Assembly (NCBI GenBank): GCA_025200525.1
Contig: CM045763.1
Span: forward strand, 59,661,530-59,725,529
Direction of reading: 5' to 3'
DNA from: Camellia lanceoleosa
Taxonomy: Eukaryota; Streptophyta; Magnoliopsida; Ericales; Theaceae
DNA length: 64,000 bases
Made by a program: the position numbers and the translations under genes. Below are positions 54,415 through 64,000 of this stretch, piece after piece. The notes beneath the pieces are model-generated. The model was given only the letters and a program-made list of their open reading frames with translations. It did no database searches and was not told the DNA's origin. How positions within the stretch are numbered: position 1 is the first letter of the stretch; every line of letters starts with the position of its first letter.

Positions 54415-55015
54415 TAAATGTCCAATTTCATCGCTAAAAATACAATAACGACACTTTTTGATAACAAAAATATTTAAACTATCAATAGATCCTAATAGTT
54501 GGACTTAATTCCCATCAAGTCATAGTAAAATCATTGTTAAAAATAATTTTTTGTGAAGATTTTTTATATAAGTCGCTAAAAATTAATAATTAGTGATTTT
54601 TTTTTTTGTTATGGTTTTTAAAAATTGTTCCTAAAACTTACAATTAGTAACATTTTTCTATGACGGATTTTTCAACCCATCATTGACAGTTGAAATTAGT
54701 GATTTTTTTGTAACGATTTTTTTAACCTGTCATTAAAACTTATAATTAGTGACATTTTTTGTTACAATTTTCAAACCGTCGTTGAAAATTAATAATTAGT
54801 GACGTTTAATAGTATTTGATGAAAAATACCATTAATTATCAAATGATCTATTGGACAATAAGTCCACCTACTAAGAACTGCACATAACCCCTTCAAATAT
54901 TTTTTTCTTAAAAAAGTGATTTTATCTCTAAATTTTTATCTCTAAAGCCTTAATTAATTTATTGTAGTGACTAGCTAAATAATTCTTCTTTTTGGCCTGA
55001 TTGGAGGCGTAATCA
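54415..55015. other. ALDH intron 2, right end, with AT-rich short repeats
   Basis: Imperfect repeats of about 60 bp with AATTAGTGAC, TTTTTTGTTAC and AACCCGTCATT phrases (about 54560-54800), continuing the target split by the LTR element. It ends in a pyrimidine-rich tract and a CAG acceptor at 55015. Confidence 0.5.
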
Positions 55016-55401
55016 GGCAAGACGAAGAATAATGATGAAATATACAGACTTAATCAACGAAAATACAGAAGAACTAGCTGCATTGGACACCATTGATGCC
55101 AGTAAATTGTTTAGTAGGGGAAAGGCCATGGATATTCTTGCGGCGGCAGAAACTCTCCGTTACTACGCCGGTGCTGCAAATAAAATTCACGGAGAGACGT
55201 TAAAAATGTCGCAGGAGCTTCAAGCGTACACATTGCGTGAGCCAGTAGGCGTAATCGGGCATATCATCCCTTGGAACTTCCCAAGTATCATGTTTTTTAC
55301 AAAGGTTGCACCAGCATTGGCAGCCGGGTGGACCATGATTGTCAAGCTTGCTGAACAGACACCGCTTTCAGCTCTTCACAATGCCTATTTTGGCTAAGCT
55401 A
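55016..55401 (+). pseudogene. ALDH2C-type aldehyde dehydrogenase, exon 3, frameshifted
   Basis: From the acceptor CAG at 55015 the frame reads ARRRIMMKYTDLINENTEEL, AALDTIDASKLFSRGKAMDI, the ETLRYYAGAA...IHGETLKMS block, LREPVGVIGHIIPWNFP and LAAGWTMIVKLAEQTPLSAL, a clear ALDH NAD-binding domain. The PWNFP asparagine motif and K-x-AE remain, but the usual Cys and Pro of AAGCT..KPAE are replaced by Trp and Leu. An extra T near 55391 shifts the frame, so translation ends at a TAA inside what should be AHLAKLA. The donor is GTATGC at 55402. Confidence 0.88.
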
Positions 55402-55504
55402 GTATGCAATTATTTGGTCATATGGTTCACTTTATGAAAATATATCAAACTTAACTAACAATATTGTATAAAATACTCAAATAGTTCATAAATTGCGTTA
55501 TATA

Positions 55505-56650
55505 TATATATTGGATAAGCAAGGAAAACTTTATTGATGAAATGAAGATACAAATCATACAAACATCAATAAAGCAAGGGGAAGGTTACAAGCATCATAG
55601 CTAAACTAAACGATCCCAACTAGGTTGGCAGCGCAAATCTAGTGCAATCATATGCTAGCAAATCCCAAATTGATAAGAAACCAACCAAAGTAAACAAGAA
55701 AACAGAGGAACAACTCCAACCACTCCTAATGATCTAAAATCCAAACACCAGCAGCACATATATGGAAGTAAGACCAACATCTCCACCACACTCAAGCTTT
55801 GATTTGATCAAGGTTGGTGACTATATCCTGCACTGAATACTGCAATCCTCTTATACTTTGTTTACTCCGTAGTGCTACCCTCACTTTCACCAATACAGAT
55901 AATTCATTCCCATTAACTATCTTTCCTTTAAAAAGGCACTCATTTCTAGCTTTCCAAACTGACCACATAACTGCTAAGGGTACTGCTTTCCACATTTTTA
56001 GAACCACCATTTTGAACTTGAAGCCTGCCCGCCAATACAATAAACCCTCAATTGATCCTGGCAAAGCCCAAACCAAATCCCACCACTTTAACATATCAGT
56101 CCACACTTTCCAAACCAGAGGACAAAATAGTAATATTACATGATTTACTGTCTCCTCCTCTGCTTTACAAAATAAGCACAATGAATCTGCTTCCATATTC
56201 AACAATCATCTTCATAAAAGTTGTAGTTTTAAGTCTACCTCTGCAAGCTCACCTTGGGTGGAGCAATATTATTCCACAGTTCATCAGCTACTCTTACAAT
56301 AGGACCTTTCAAAGACTCCCACCAATTCCATGCTGTTGCTACTGTGAAGGTACCTGATGGATTGGCCAACCATATGCATGAATCCTCAGACTCTATAGTA
56401 AGTGAAGGTGCTTCCCTTAGTACTTCATGCAGCCTAAGAACCTCCTCCTCCTCCCAAGCAAACAGAGCTCTTCTAAAAAGCAAATTCCAATCATGTAAGG
56501 AGCTCCTCCTTTGATATACCTGCATAATGGTGCTTCCTTTCTCCTCAGATAAGCTATATAACCTGGGAAATTCCTCCTTCAAACATAAATTGTTGATCTA
56601 TTTATCCTCCCAAAACTGGATTCTTTCCCCATTAACATATATAGTTTGTA
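55505..56650 (-). mobile_element. 5'-truncated LINE (L1-type) fragment
   Basis: Minus-strand remains of a LINE ORF2 C-terminus. Frame 56582-56235 has the SCIWLANPSGTFTVATAWNW block, and frame 56205-55792 has the zinc-binding zf-RVT block (CLFCKAEEETVNHVILLFCP) followed by LKMWKAVPLAVMWSVWKARN. A frameshift or stop lies between them. The left end, which is the element's 3' end, runs into a TATATATA tract. Reverse transcriptase itself is missing. It lies in ALDH intron 3. Confidence 0.85.
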
Positions 56651-57329
56651 TCTAAATGCTCTAATCATGGTATTTGGGGTTTGCTTATATTGGTTTTTTT
56701 TTGCATTTTTTTTTTGCATTTTTTTTTTTGCATTTTTTCCGTCTTTAATGAATTTTTATTAAATTTTTTCAAAAACTTTAGACTTTGAGTTCTATTCGAA
56801 TAGATGGATCAAAAAGCACAACTTTTGAAAAAAGTCCTGAAAAGCCAAAAAAGTAAAAAACAGTAAGGAAAGAGTCAAAAAGCATAACTTTTTTTGGCAT
56901 CTTTTTTATTTTTTATTTTTATTTATTTTTTTATTTTGTGACTTTTTAGATTCATTTACGTGAGATGGACTAAAAAAGTTTTAAAAAATTGACATAATTT
57001 TAAAAAAAGATCGCTAACTATAACAAAGTTCAGTAAGGAAAAAAAATGACGTTTTTAAGTGTATGCCAAACATACGACTCAAAATTATGCACTTGATGTC
57101 TCCAAAACTTTCAATTTTTAGTAATTCGAGATACTCGTATAAAATACCCAGAAAAACAATATGTGATCCAAATTCATTCAATATGTGATCCTGCTACACA
57201 AAAGTAGAATTGAATCTCAGCCACACTAATTTTTTATTTTTTGGGGTAAAAGATGTATATTCACTCAGCTCTTCTAACAGTTGTTTGTTTTTGCTTTGGT
57301 TTTGCTGTGTACTGTTGGATGGGATAAAG
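56651..57329. other. ALDH intron 3, right part
   Basis: Long poly-T runs and TTTTTTGCA repeats. No coding signal. It ends at the acceptor ATAAAG before exon 4. Confidence 0.55.
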
Positions 57330-57419
57330 GGTGGAATCCCAGATGGAGTGATAAATGTTATAACAAAATTTGGACATACTGCTGGAGCTGCCATTTCCTC
57401 TCATATGGACATTGATAAA
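57330..57419 (+). pseudogene. ALDH2C-type aldehyde dehydrogenase, exon 4
   Basis: [20 protein letters not shown] then [10 protein letters not shown], the conserved segment before the GST-VG motif. It lies between the acceptor AAAG and the donor GTGACT (57420). The exon is intact. It joins exon 3 (AAGCTA) and exon 5 (GTAAGTTTT) in the expected phase. Confidence 0.85.
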
Positions 57420-57752
57420 GTGACTCTTGATATATAACTTACTTTATACATTTCCAGTTTTTTTTTTTTTTTGTTGCTATTATCTGTTAATTCGATCACA
57501 GAATTGGCAAAATCGGATGCAGCCTTGGGATCCATACATTTTATGAGACCTCTCTCATATGACAAGGTTGTGTCTAATTTTGTAATTTGATTAGGTAAGA
57601 AAATGGGAGTGAAATGAAGGGGAAAAAAATTTGCTTATATTTTATTTATAATTTTCTCATTTTTTTTCATTTTATTTTTCAAATCTCTACCCAAATCTAT
57701 GATCTAAAATACAACCTTAGAATTTTTCATTACTTATTAACAGTTCTTCTCT

Positions 57753-58330
57753 AGGGCTGTTCAAAAATCCGTTTAAACCGGTAATCCGGACCGAACCAGA
57801 CTGAATCATACGGTTTGGTTCGGTTCTATTAAAAATTGGTTCGGTTTCGGATTAAGAAACCTGAGAATCATAAAAACAGTTCGGTTAATAGATTTTATGA
57901 AAAAACCGCGGTTCGAACCGAACCGAACCGAATTTTGAAAGATATATATATATATAATATCAAGTTTTGTTTTTATTAATTGGTTTTTTATAATTTTAAT
58001 GATATTAGGATAGTATATATATGTAATATTAAGTAATGCCTTAATATTATTAGTTTTTATCATGAGTTAAATGTAATTAGTTTGAGTAATTATTTTGCTA
58101 ATATTAACAATTTATTCTTGTAAATAGAAATTTTTAAAACCGTAAACCAAATCGAAACCAAACTATTTTTTCGGTTTGGTTCTGGTCCAGTTTTACAAGT
58201 ATAACGGTCTGGTCTGGTTCTCAAAATCACAGAACCGTTAGGATCGGTTCGATTCTTGAATTTTTTCATAACCGAACCAATCCGGACCGTGTACATACGC
58301 TCATAGAACCGGACAAAATTACCCTCTAGT
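57753..58330. mobile_element. Foldback MITE rich in CGGTTCGGTT
   Basis: The left end (CCGGTAATCCGGACCGAACC) and right end (ACCGAACCAATCCGGACCG) are inverted, with many GGTTCGGTT/AACCGAACC words on each side of an AT-rich middle. Noncoding; intron 4. Confidence 0.7.
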
Positions 58331-58441
58331 TTCACTCATATAAAAGAGTTATGTCCGATAAAAAAAAAAAAAATTACAACTTGTTATCCGGCGTTTGGAC
58401 CAACTCACAAAAGTTTGTCTCTTTGTGTTTATGGATTGTAG

Positions 58442-58615
58442 GTAAGTTTTACAGGGTCCACAGAAGTGGGAAGGATTGTAATGGAAGCAGCGGCAAAAAG
58501 CAACTTGAAAGGAGTGTCGCTAGAGCTGGGAGGGATGTCCCCTGTCATAATCTTCAGCGATGCTGACCTTGACAAAGCCTCTGATCTTGCTCTCGACGGA
58601 ATTATGTCTAACAAG
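58442..58615 (+). pseudogene. ALDH2C-type aldehyde dehydrogenase, exon 5
   Basis: [40 protein letters not shown] and [18 protein letters not shown], bounded by TTGTAG and GTCTTA. It contains the FTGSTEVG nucleotide-binding motif and the general-base glutamate in LELGG. The usual lysine of LELGGKSP is Met, an unusual change at a conserved place. No frameshift. Confidence 0.88.
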
Positions 58616-58766
58616 GTCTTAGTCACACTTCTTGTGTTTTTTTTTTTCCTTTGTTTTTTAGTTCATTCAATGAAAAAAATGAAAACCATATGAATGACAA
58701 CGTTTGTTAGAGTGAAAAAGATGGAGTGAAGTAAAAAAAATTATGAGTAATGCTAGAAACTTTAAC

Positions 58767-58923
58767 GCTGTGTTTAGTTGGAGGATTAGAGGAGGGATTT
58801 GGAAAGAGAAATGAAAAAGTTAGGTGAAATGCGAATAAAATATGCTTACATTTCACCTAGTTTCACACACCTTTTCTTTTTTCCTTTTCAAATCCCTCCA
58901 CAAATTCCCCAACCAAACACAGC
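58767..58923. mobile_element. MITE copy 2, about 157 bp
   Basis: Same family as 47623-47779: ends GCTGTGTTTAGTTGGAGGAT and the inverse of ATTCCCCAACCAAACACAGC. Located in intron 5. Confidence 0.75.
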
Positions 58924-59887
58924 ATAAAAGTTTTACTAAAATTTCTACCAAATGTCTCATATGTCATGTTGGTCCCACACCCATGCATGACATTCGGTAG
59001 AAATTTTAGTAGAATGTTTGGAACCTCTAGTATTTTTAAAAAATGATTACATCTTGCTTCATTGAACTTCCAATTTGTTTTAATTTCAATATTCGGTTAA
59101 CAATTGTTAAGAAAGAAGACTAAAAAATTACATGTGAATTTACACGTACTATAGCAATTCAAGAGCTAATTGGCTTACACATATGTGACATAAAATTTAT
59201 GCAAGTGTCAATTTTATGATTAAATTGAAATATATATACATGTTTCTCTCTCTCTCTCGCTCTCTCACATACACACACATATATATATATATAAACCAAC
59301 CCTTGAATGAACACTTTAATCATAAAATTGGTGCTTATAGCTCACATGTCACTTTTTCGTCCTCTTGTTATAACAAAATGTTAATAGAATGTTAAAATTG
59401 AAATAAATTAGAAACTTAGGGCGGTAAGGAATTTTTAGTTGAGAGAGTAAAGTGACAACGGCTCATAATGAGGGGGGAAGTGCACTTTGTCAAAAATTTT
59501 AGTACACATTACACCTTACCGTTTTCAGACTCCACTTTGGTAAAACTCTCTTTCATTGGATTGCCCTTTTTAATATATGTGCTTAGATCAAATGAAATTT
59601 TTGTAAGAAATTTATAATAGTTGATTACTTAATGAGAGAGAGAAGAAAAAAAAAATACCTCATATATTTTTTGCAAAAAATTAGACTTCAAGTTATCATA
59701 CTTATGGATTTTACAGGAAATTTATATTTATTGCACTTTCTACCACTCTTATGCTAAATTAATGCAAGAAAAGTTAACACGTCTTTTTTTTGGGATCTAA
59801 TTGCTCGCATTTTCGTCAACTTTCATCCTAACCAAATGGAAACAACTTTTTTAGCTCAAAAACTCAATAGCAGTCTTTTGTTTGCAG
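58924..59887. other. ALDH intron 5, remainder
   Basis: AT-rich with a TCTCTC/ACATATAT microsatellite near 59245-59295 and an inverted pair around 58926-59025 (AAATTTCTACCAAATGTC and GACATTCGGTAGAAATTT). It ends in the acceptor TTTGCAG. Confidence 0.55.
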
Positions 59888-60003
59888 GGAGAAATTTGTG
59901 TGGCCGGATCACGTGTTTTTGTTCAAGAACGAATTTATGAAGAATTGGTGAAGAAGTTGGAAGAGAAGGCAAAGACATGGGTGGTTGGAGATCCTTTTGA
60001 TCC
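59888..60003 (+). pseudogene. ALDH2C-type aldehyde dehydrogenase, exon 6, first part
   Basis: [20 protein letters not shown] then [28 protein letters not shown] carries the catalytic cysteine nucleophile of ALDH. The exon is cut at GATCC by a 3.8-kb retroelement and resumes after it (63786). Reading through would enter the LTR and stop within a few codons, so the C-terminal part of the enzyme cannot be made from this copy. Confidence 0.88.
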
Positions 60004-60247
60004 TGTTAATAAATACCAGTTGTAATGTTAATATATGCCAAATGTAAAGTTAGTGTAGTATACATCATTATGTTTGTTGTAGCATCATTATGTTTGTAGC
60101 TTTAGCTTTAGCTTTCGGTACTCCATTTGCTTCTCTTCTCTCTATAAAGAGAGCTCATTTCTCTTTGTAATATACACACTGAATATATCAATATAACATT
60201 CATATACATATTCTCCCTCTCTGTACATCTATACATTAAATCTAACA
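60004..60247 (+). repeat. 5' LTR, 244 bp
   Basis: TGTTAATAAATACC...TAAATCTAACA, with a CTCTATAAAGAGAG TATA-type box near 60140. The primer-binding site TGGTATCAGAGCT is at 60248-60260. Confidence 0.92.
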
Positions 60248-60404
60248 TGGTATCAGAGCTATAGGTTAAGCTCTTGGTGTTTTTCGCCTTCCGGCGGGCG
60301 GCAACATTGTCTTGACCGCCCGCCGGACCTCTACACATACCTTCACTCCGCTGCCACAAATTGTTCTTCTTTTTCACCCTTGATTGCACCCACCGTCTGC
60401 ATGC

Positions 60405-60665
60405 AAATCATTTGCCTACTTAAGAGTAGAACTCGGCGACTTCGTAGCCTTCATAGCAGCCGGTAACATCCTCCTCGAATACGTGGTTAGTTGCGCCGCC
60501 GTAGCGCGTTCATGGACCTCATACTTCGCCACCCTCTGCAATCGAAAACCCGAAAACTTCGGCATCCATGCCCACGGCCTCGCCAGCGGCTACAACGAGC
60601 TCAACCCCATCTCCATTGGCGTCCTCATCGCCATCTGCATCTGCCCTGTCGTCTGCACCCAAGGC
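60405..60665 (+). pseudogene. Captured cationic amino acid transporter (CAT) fragment
   Basis: The frame reads SFAYLRVELGDFVAFIAAGN, ILLEYVVSCAAVARSWTSYF, then a KPE-type linker and NELNPISIGVLIAICICPVV. These are the early transmembrane helices of plant CAT/APC transporters, which carry arginine, lysine and other amino acids across membranes. The similarity is exonic and stops at TQGSS. There is no start or full set of about 14 helices, so it is a captured fragment. It is in the element's sense orientation. Confidence 0.85.
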
Positions 60666-60811
60666 TCTTCTCCTACTAACAACAATGGTGATGAACGCAG
60701 CATCATTCTCCACACGTTGCTCCTATCAACCACAATTTCTCTTACTGAACTTCTTCCATTCAAAGAACCACTAAACACGCGTTGCTCAACTCTGCATCAA
60801 CAATTGAATCA

Positions 60812-61015
<204 letters not shown>

Positions 61016-61239
61016 AATCCTCTTCAAAACCATAACCAATTCCAAAAAAAAAGAAAGCACAGGATTCTCACCAGCTCACCAACGGTCATGGGTTTCTTGC
61101 CCTTACCCGAACCCACCGGGTTGCTCTGACCTGGACAGAGCGAAACAGTGAGTTTGGTGGTCCACGGTGGTTCACAGCGGTCGACGACGGTGTAGCAACG
61201 GTGGTGGCTCGGTGCAGAGAGAGCTTCGGCAGAGAGAGT

Positions 61240-61330
61240 CGGAGCAACACCACCTTTGGTCCTCCAATCAACAGACTCCGGCAACTCCTCGTTACCTCGG
61301 ACGACATATCTCCGGCTCAACCCCACATTG
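61240..61330 (-). pseudogene. Captured papain-like cysteine protease fragment
   Basis: On the minus strand, RRYVVRGNEELPESVDWRTK then GGVAP matches the start of the mature domain of plant papain-like proteases (LPESVDWR-KGAV-P). It breaks off just before the catalytic Q...C region. The sequence on either side is unrelated. A short exon fragment, not functional. Confidence 0.8.
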
Positions 61331-62100
61331 GACTTACCTGGACCGGGCTAATGTCATGGCTAAGAGATATCCACCAAATTCCTTCCTATCATGGTGCTCA
61401 TGCCTCAGAAATTTGCTCTCTGCTTTACTTTTGGATGTGCCTTGATTATCGGTTCATTCTTTCATTACCAATAAACAATTCAATTCAATTCAAAAAAAAA
61501 AAACCTGAGTGGGTTGCACACTGTTTACACATTCCACTACCCATTTTTTTTTTTTTTTTTTTTCAAATCTTTAACCAGTGCGTTGCACACTGTTGCTCTT
61601 CCCACTACCTCTATTTTATTGTTATTATATTTTACCAATTCAAAACACATCGGTGGTTAAGTCATCACCTGCTCTAATTCCACCCCGATGCCGAGAAGGT
61701 GCTCTGGAAAGTGAAAATGAACTCCAAATGCTCTCACTTTTTCATACCCTTTTTGCTTTTCTTCTTTTATTTCTTTCTTTTTTCTTTTCATCCATTTTAC
61801 ACCACCAAACCCATGTGATATCCCCATTCCCCTTGTCTGAAACCCACTCTCTCTTCACAAATATTCCATCAAAACAAAAAACAAAAACGAAAAAAAACAA
61901 CAACAACAAAAAAAAAAAAAAAAATCCATAAACATCCACCAAACACACACAAATTTCATACCACACACACAAATTTCTACTGCCCTCCGAGTTACCCAAC
62001 CATCTTATTTTATTCCTATTGGGGATCAAACCCGATCACCATTTTACAACCACAAAAAAAAAAAAAAAAACCATCACACCCCACACCCACCACAACAACC
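61331..62100. other. Element internal region, no gene identified
   Basis: Contains poly-A/T tracts (near 61495, 61545, 61900 and 62060) and mixed sequence. The phrase ALIPPRCREGALESENELQM (61671 on) may be another captured piece but I do not recognise it. Confidence 0.4.
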
Positions 62101-62109
62101 AGCCTTACT

Positions 62110-62681
62110 TTTTCGCCTCTTCAGCTGTTCTCTTATTTTTGCCTTTGTCTTGGGCGTCCCTTGCCGGTGCTGCCTCCGTGTTTCCCACGCCGCTGAGCAC
62201 GTTCACTTCCCGTTGCTCCTCCACTGTCACATATGGCGGACCTCCAAATCTGAGCATCACGGTGGCCTTCCGCTTCCTTGTTTTTCGCCTTCAAAGACAC
62301 ATATCTCGCTTTCGCATCCGTGATACATGCTACTGGAGCAGAGCGCTAGTTAGGCTTTTTACCACAGACCTCCTCATTTGTTCTACTTTGAAGCCGGTGC
62401 GACAGGTTGTTGACCGCCGTCATTGTCTCAACACATGACTTCAGAGTATAATGATTGGCCTCAATATCCGATTGAGCAGCCATTATCTGCTCAAATGACA
62501 ACATTGTAAAGTTCAACGGCGCAAAACCAGGGGCGCTTGGTCCAGGGGCGCTTGGTTGAGGTTCAAGGGCAACTGCCCCGGCTATCTCTCTTGTGGCCTC
62601 GTTGAGGTCGGGAAAGAGAGTGAGCAGACCACGGGACGAAGAGGCTATGTTCTGGGTAGCTGAATGGGAAGAAGAGGCCAT
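62110..62681 (-). pseudogene. Antisense coiled-coil ORF, second family member
   Basis: A minus-strand frame from the ATG at 62681 reads [55 protein letters not shown] and [14 protein letters not shown], closely matching the ORF at 19330/22034. Matching stops at about 62365. The coiled-coil segment is missing, and a diverged Lys/Ala-rich tail can be traced to about 62110. It has its own TATTTAA-type promoter at about 62785, shared with the other copy. It runs against the element's sense strand. Family unknown. Confidence 0.65.
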
Positions 62682-62999
62682 TTTCTGGGCACCAGAGTGT
62701 TACAGAGTATCTCTCTCAAGAAAACGAAGAGTTTTTCAGCAGGTTTTTTGTCACAATCTCAACCTCAGCCTCAGCCTCCGTCTTGGTTAAATAGCCAAGG
62801 CAGACACGCGCATCGCGCTCTTCTCAACGCCAGACGACAAACCGGGCACACAAGCCAAGGAGGGCACGTGCCTCGTTGCGTATCCGGCGCGCCTTTTGAT
62901 GGCTCGCCGCTCGAAGAATTCTGTCGGGCACGCCTTTTGATGGCACACCTTTTTATGGATTGGGCACGACTTTTGAGGCATATACACGAACATACAGTG

Positions 63000-63360
63000 T
63001 ATTCTCCAACGGTTTAACACGACCACACAGTGTCTGCTACATCGGTCCGACATGACCTCATAAACTGTCCCGACATTGATTCCGGTCAGCCTCTACAACA
63101 ACGGTCTGACACGACCACATAGTGTCTTCTACATCGGTCCGACATGACCCCATAAACTGTCCCGACATTGATTCCGGTCAGCCTCTACAACAACGGTCTG
63201 ACACGACCACATAGTGTCGCATAACGGTCCGACATGACCTCAGAATCGCTCGCTATAACGGTCCGACATGACCTCAGAATCGCTTTCTACAACGGTCCGA
63301 CATGACCTCAGAACCCTCTCTACAACGGTCTGACACGACCATACAGTGTCTCCTATCCTA
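63000..63360 (+). repeat. Tandem repeat block of the retroelement family
   Basis: About eight units of 30-75 bp containing CGGTCCGACATGACCTCA or CGGTCTGACACGACCAC, plus a longer ATAAACTGTCCCGACATTG unit. Reverse complement of the block at 14155-14375. It lies just before the polypurine tract. Confidence 0.88.
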
Positions 63361-63451
63361 TTTTATTTATTTGTCATTTTATTTTCACGTTTTGTTACTC
63401 TCTCCAAACTCAAGTTGGTTAATATTTATCCTCCTTGAGTTTGAGGGGAGC

Positions 63452-63780
63452 TGTTAATATATACCAGTTGTAATGTTAATATATGCCAGATGTAAAGTTA
63501 GTGTAGTATACATCATTATGTTTGTTGTAGCATCATTATGTTTGTAGCTTTAGCTCTAGCTTTCGGTACTCCATTTGCTTCTCTTCTCTCTATAAAGAGA
63601 GCTCATTTCTCTTTGTAATATACACATTGAATATATCAATATAACATTCATATACATATTCTCCCTCTATGTACATCTATACATTACTCATTTCTCTTTG
63701 TAATATACACACTGAATATATCAATATAACATTCATATGCATATTCTCCCTCTCTGTACATCTATACATTAAATCTAACA
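63452..63780 (+). repeat. 3' LTR, 329 bp, with internal 85-bp duplication
   Basis: Matches the 5' LTR except that the segment from CTCATTTCTCTTTGTAATA to CATCTATACATTA occurs twice in tandem, accounting for the extra 85 bp. Confidence 0.9.
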
Positions 63781-63807
63781 GATCCTATTGTTCGTTATGG
63801 ACCACAG
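63781..63807 (+). pseudogene. ALDH2C-type aldehyde dehydrogenase, exon 6, last part
   Basis: After the GATCC duplication the exon continues to TATGGACCACAG (DPIVRYGPQ) and ends at the donor GTAACT (63808), exactly where plant ALDH genes have an intron. It shows the retroelement entered an exon. Confidence 0.85.
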
Positions 63808-64000
63808 GTAACTAGAAGAGAAAATTATTATTCAGTGGTATTTTTAAAAAATTATTATAGAGTGATGAGAAAGTTTAGAACTCTAATTATTAATATTTGT
63901 TATTTGTTTTGTGGAACTTGCACTGAATTGATATTGTCCCTTATTAGAACTTCTAAACCAATACTTTTCATTAATTTGTCACATACAACATAGTTTTTAC
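63808..64000. other. ALDH intron 6, window end
   Basis: AT-rich intron sequence. The remaining exons, if present, lie beyond the window. Confidence 0.6.

Noticed and set aside
60491..60778. Extra frames on both strands over the transporter fragment
   Set aside because: Low-complexity shadows of the transporter reading frame.
63000..63360. Regularly spaced repeats resembling a CRISPR array
   Set aside because: Unit and spacer lengths vary, the 'spacers' are themselves repeated, and the block recurs in a related retroelement in a plant genome. It is a tandem repeat.

Overview
The window looks like nuclear DNA of a flowering plant, most probably a eudicot. It is AT-rich, has GT...AG introns and a plant cytosolic aldehyde dehydrogenase (ALDH2C type) gene, and is packed with nested plant transposons and two kinds of endogenous plant virus. 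The species cannot be named from the sequence. No bacterial-style genes, rRNA or tRNA genes or CRISPR arrays were seen.

The host backbone is one broken ALDH gene on the + strand. I place exon pieces at 12065-12149, 26631-26708, 55016-55401, 57330-57419, 58442-58615 and 59888-60003 (resuming at 63786-63807). Positions 1-11970 are upstream intergenic DNA: a Ty3/gypsy LTR of about 2.4 kb with a gag remnant (1801-4680), several MITEs and foldback elements, and AT-rich filler. Exon 2 is truncated, exon 3 has a frameshift and exon 6 is split by a retroelement, so the locus is very probably a pseudogene.

Intron 1 holds the main discovery, a non-autonomous LTR retrotransposon (13913-26369, reverse orientation, TSD GTCCC). 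Its LTRs enclose an almost complete pair of geminivirus genome components. DNA-B (movement protein plus nuclear shuttle protein) and DNA-A (Rep, C2, C3) are joined head to head. Both origin stem-loops and nonanucleotides are still readable, but no coat protein gene is visible. Beside the virus is an antisense coiled-coil ORF with its own promoter, itself interrupted by a gypsy solo LTR. The element's 5' LTR is interrupted by a Pack-MULE (24135-26317, 9-bp TSD) carrying the start of an eIF4A gene.

A second member of the same family (60004-63780, TSD GATCC) sits inside ALDH exon 6. It has no gag-pol and no virus. It carries fragments of a cationic amino acid transporter, a ubiquitin-conjugating enzyme and a papain-like cysteine protease, and has the same antisense ORF and tandem-repeat block at matching positions. 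The family therefore looks like a gene-capturing retroelement, and one copy holds a geminivirus.

Between exons 2 and 3 lies a PIF/Harbinger-like element of about 18 kb (26709-44632) with inverted arms of about 5 kb. It carries a DDE transposase, a Myb/SANT-like gene and a mirrored accessory gene. One arm only is interrupted by rearranged endogenous pararetrovirus (Caulimoviridae) DNA. After it come a foldback element split by a solo LTR, a gag-only LTR element split by another solo LTR (48752-54409), and then the rest of ALDH with a LINE remnant and further MITEs. Four LTRs from at least two sequence groups share clusters of the palindrome CGCTCGAGCG.
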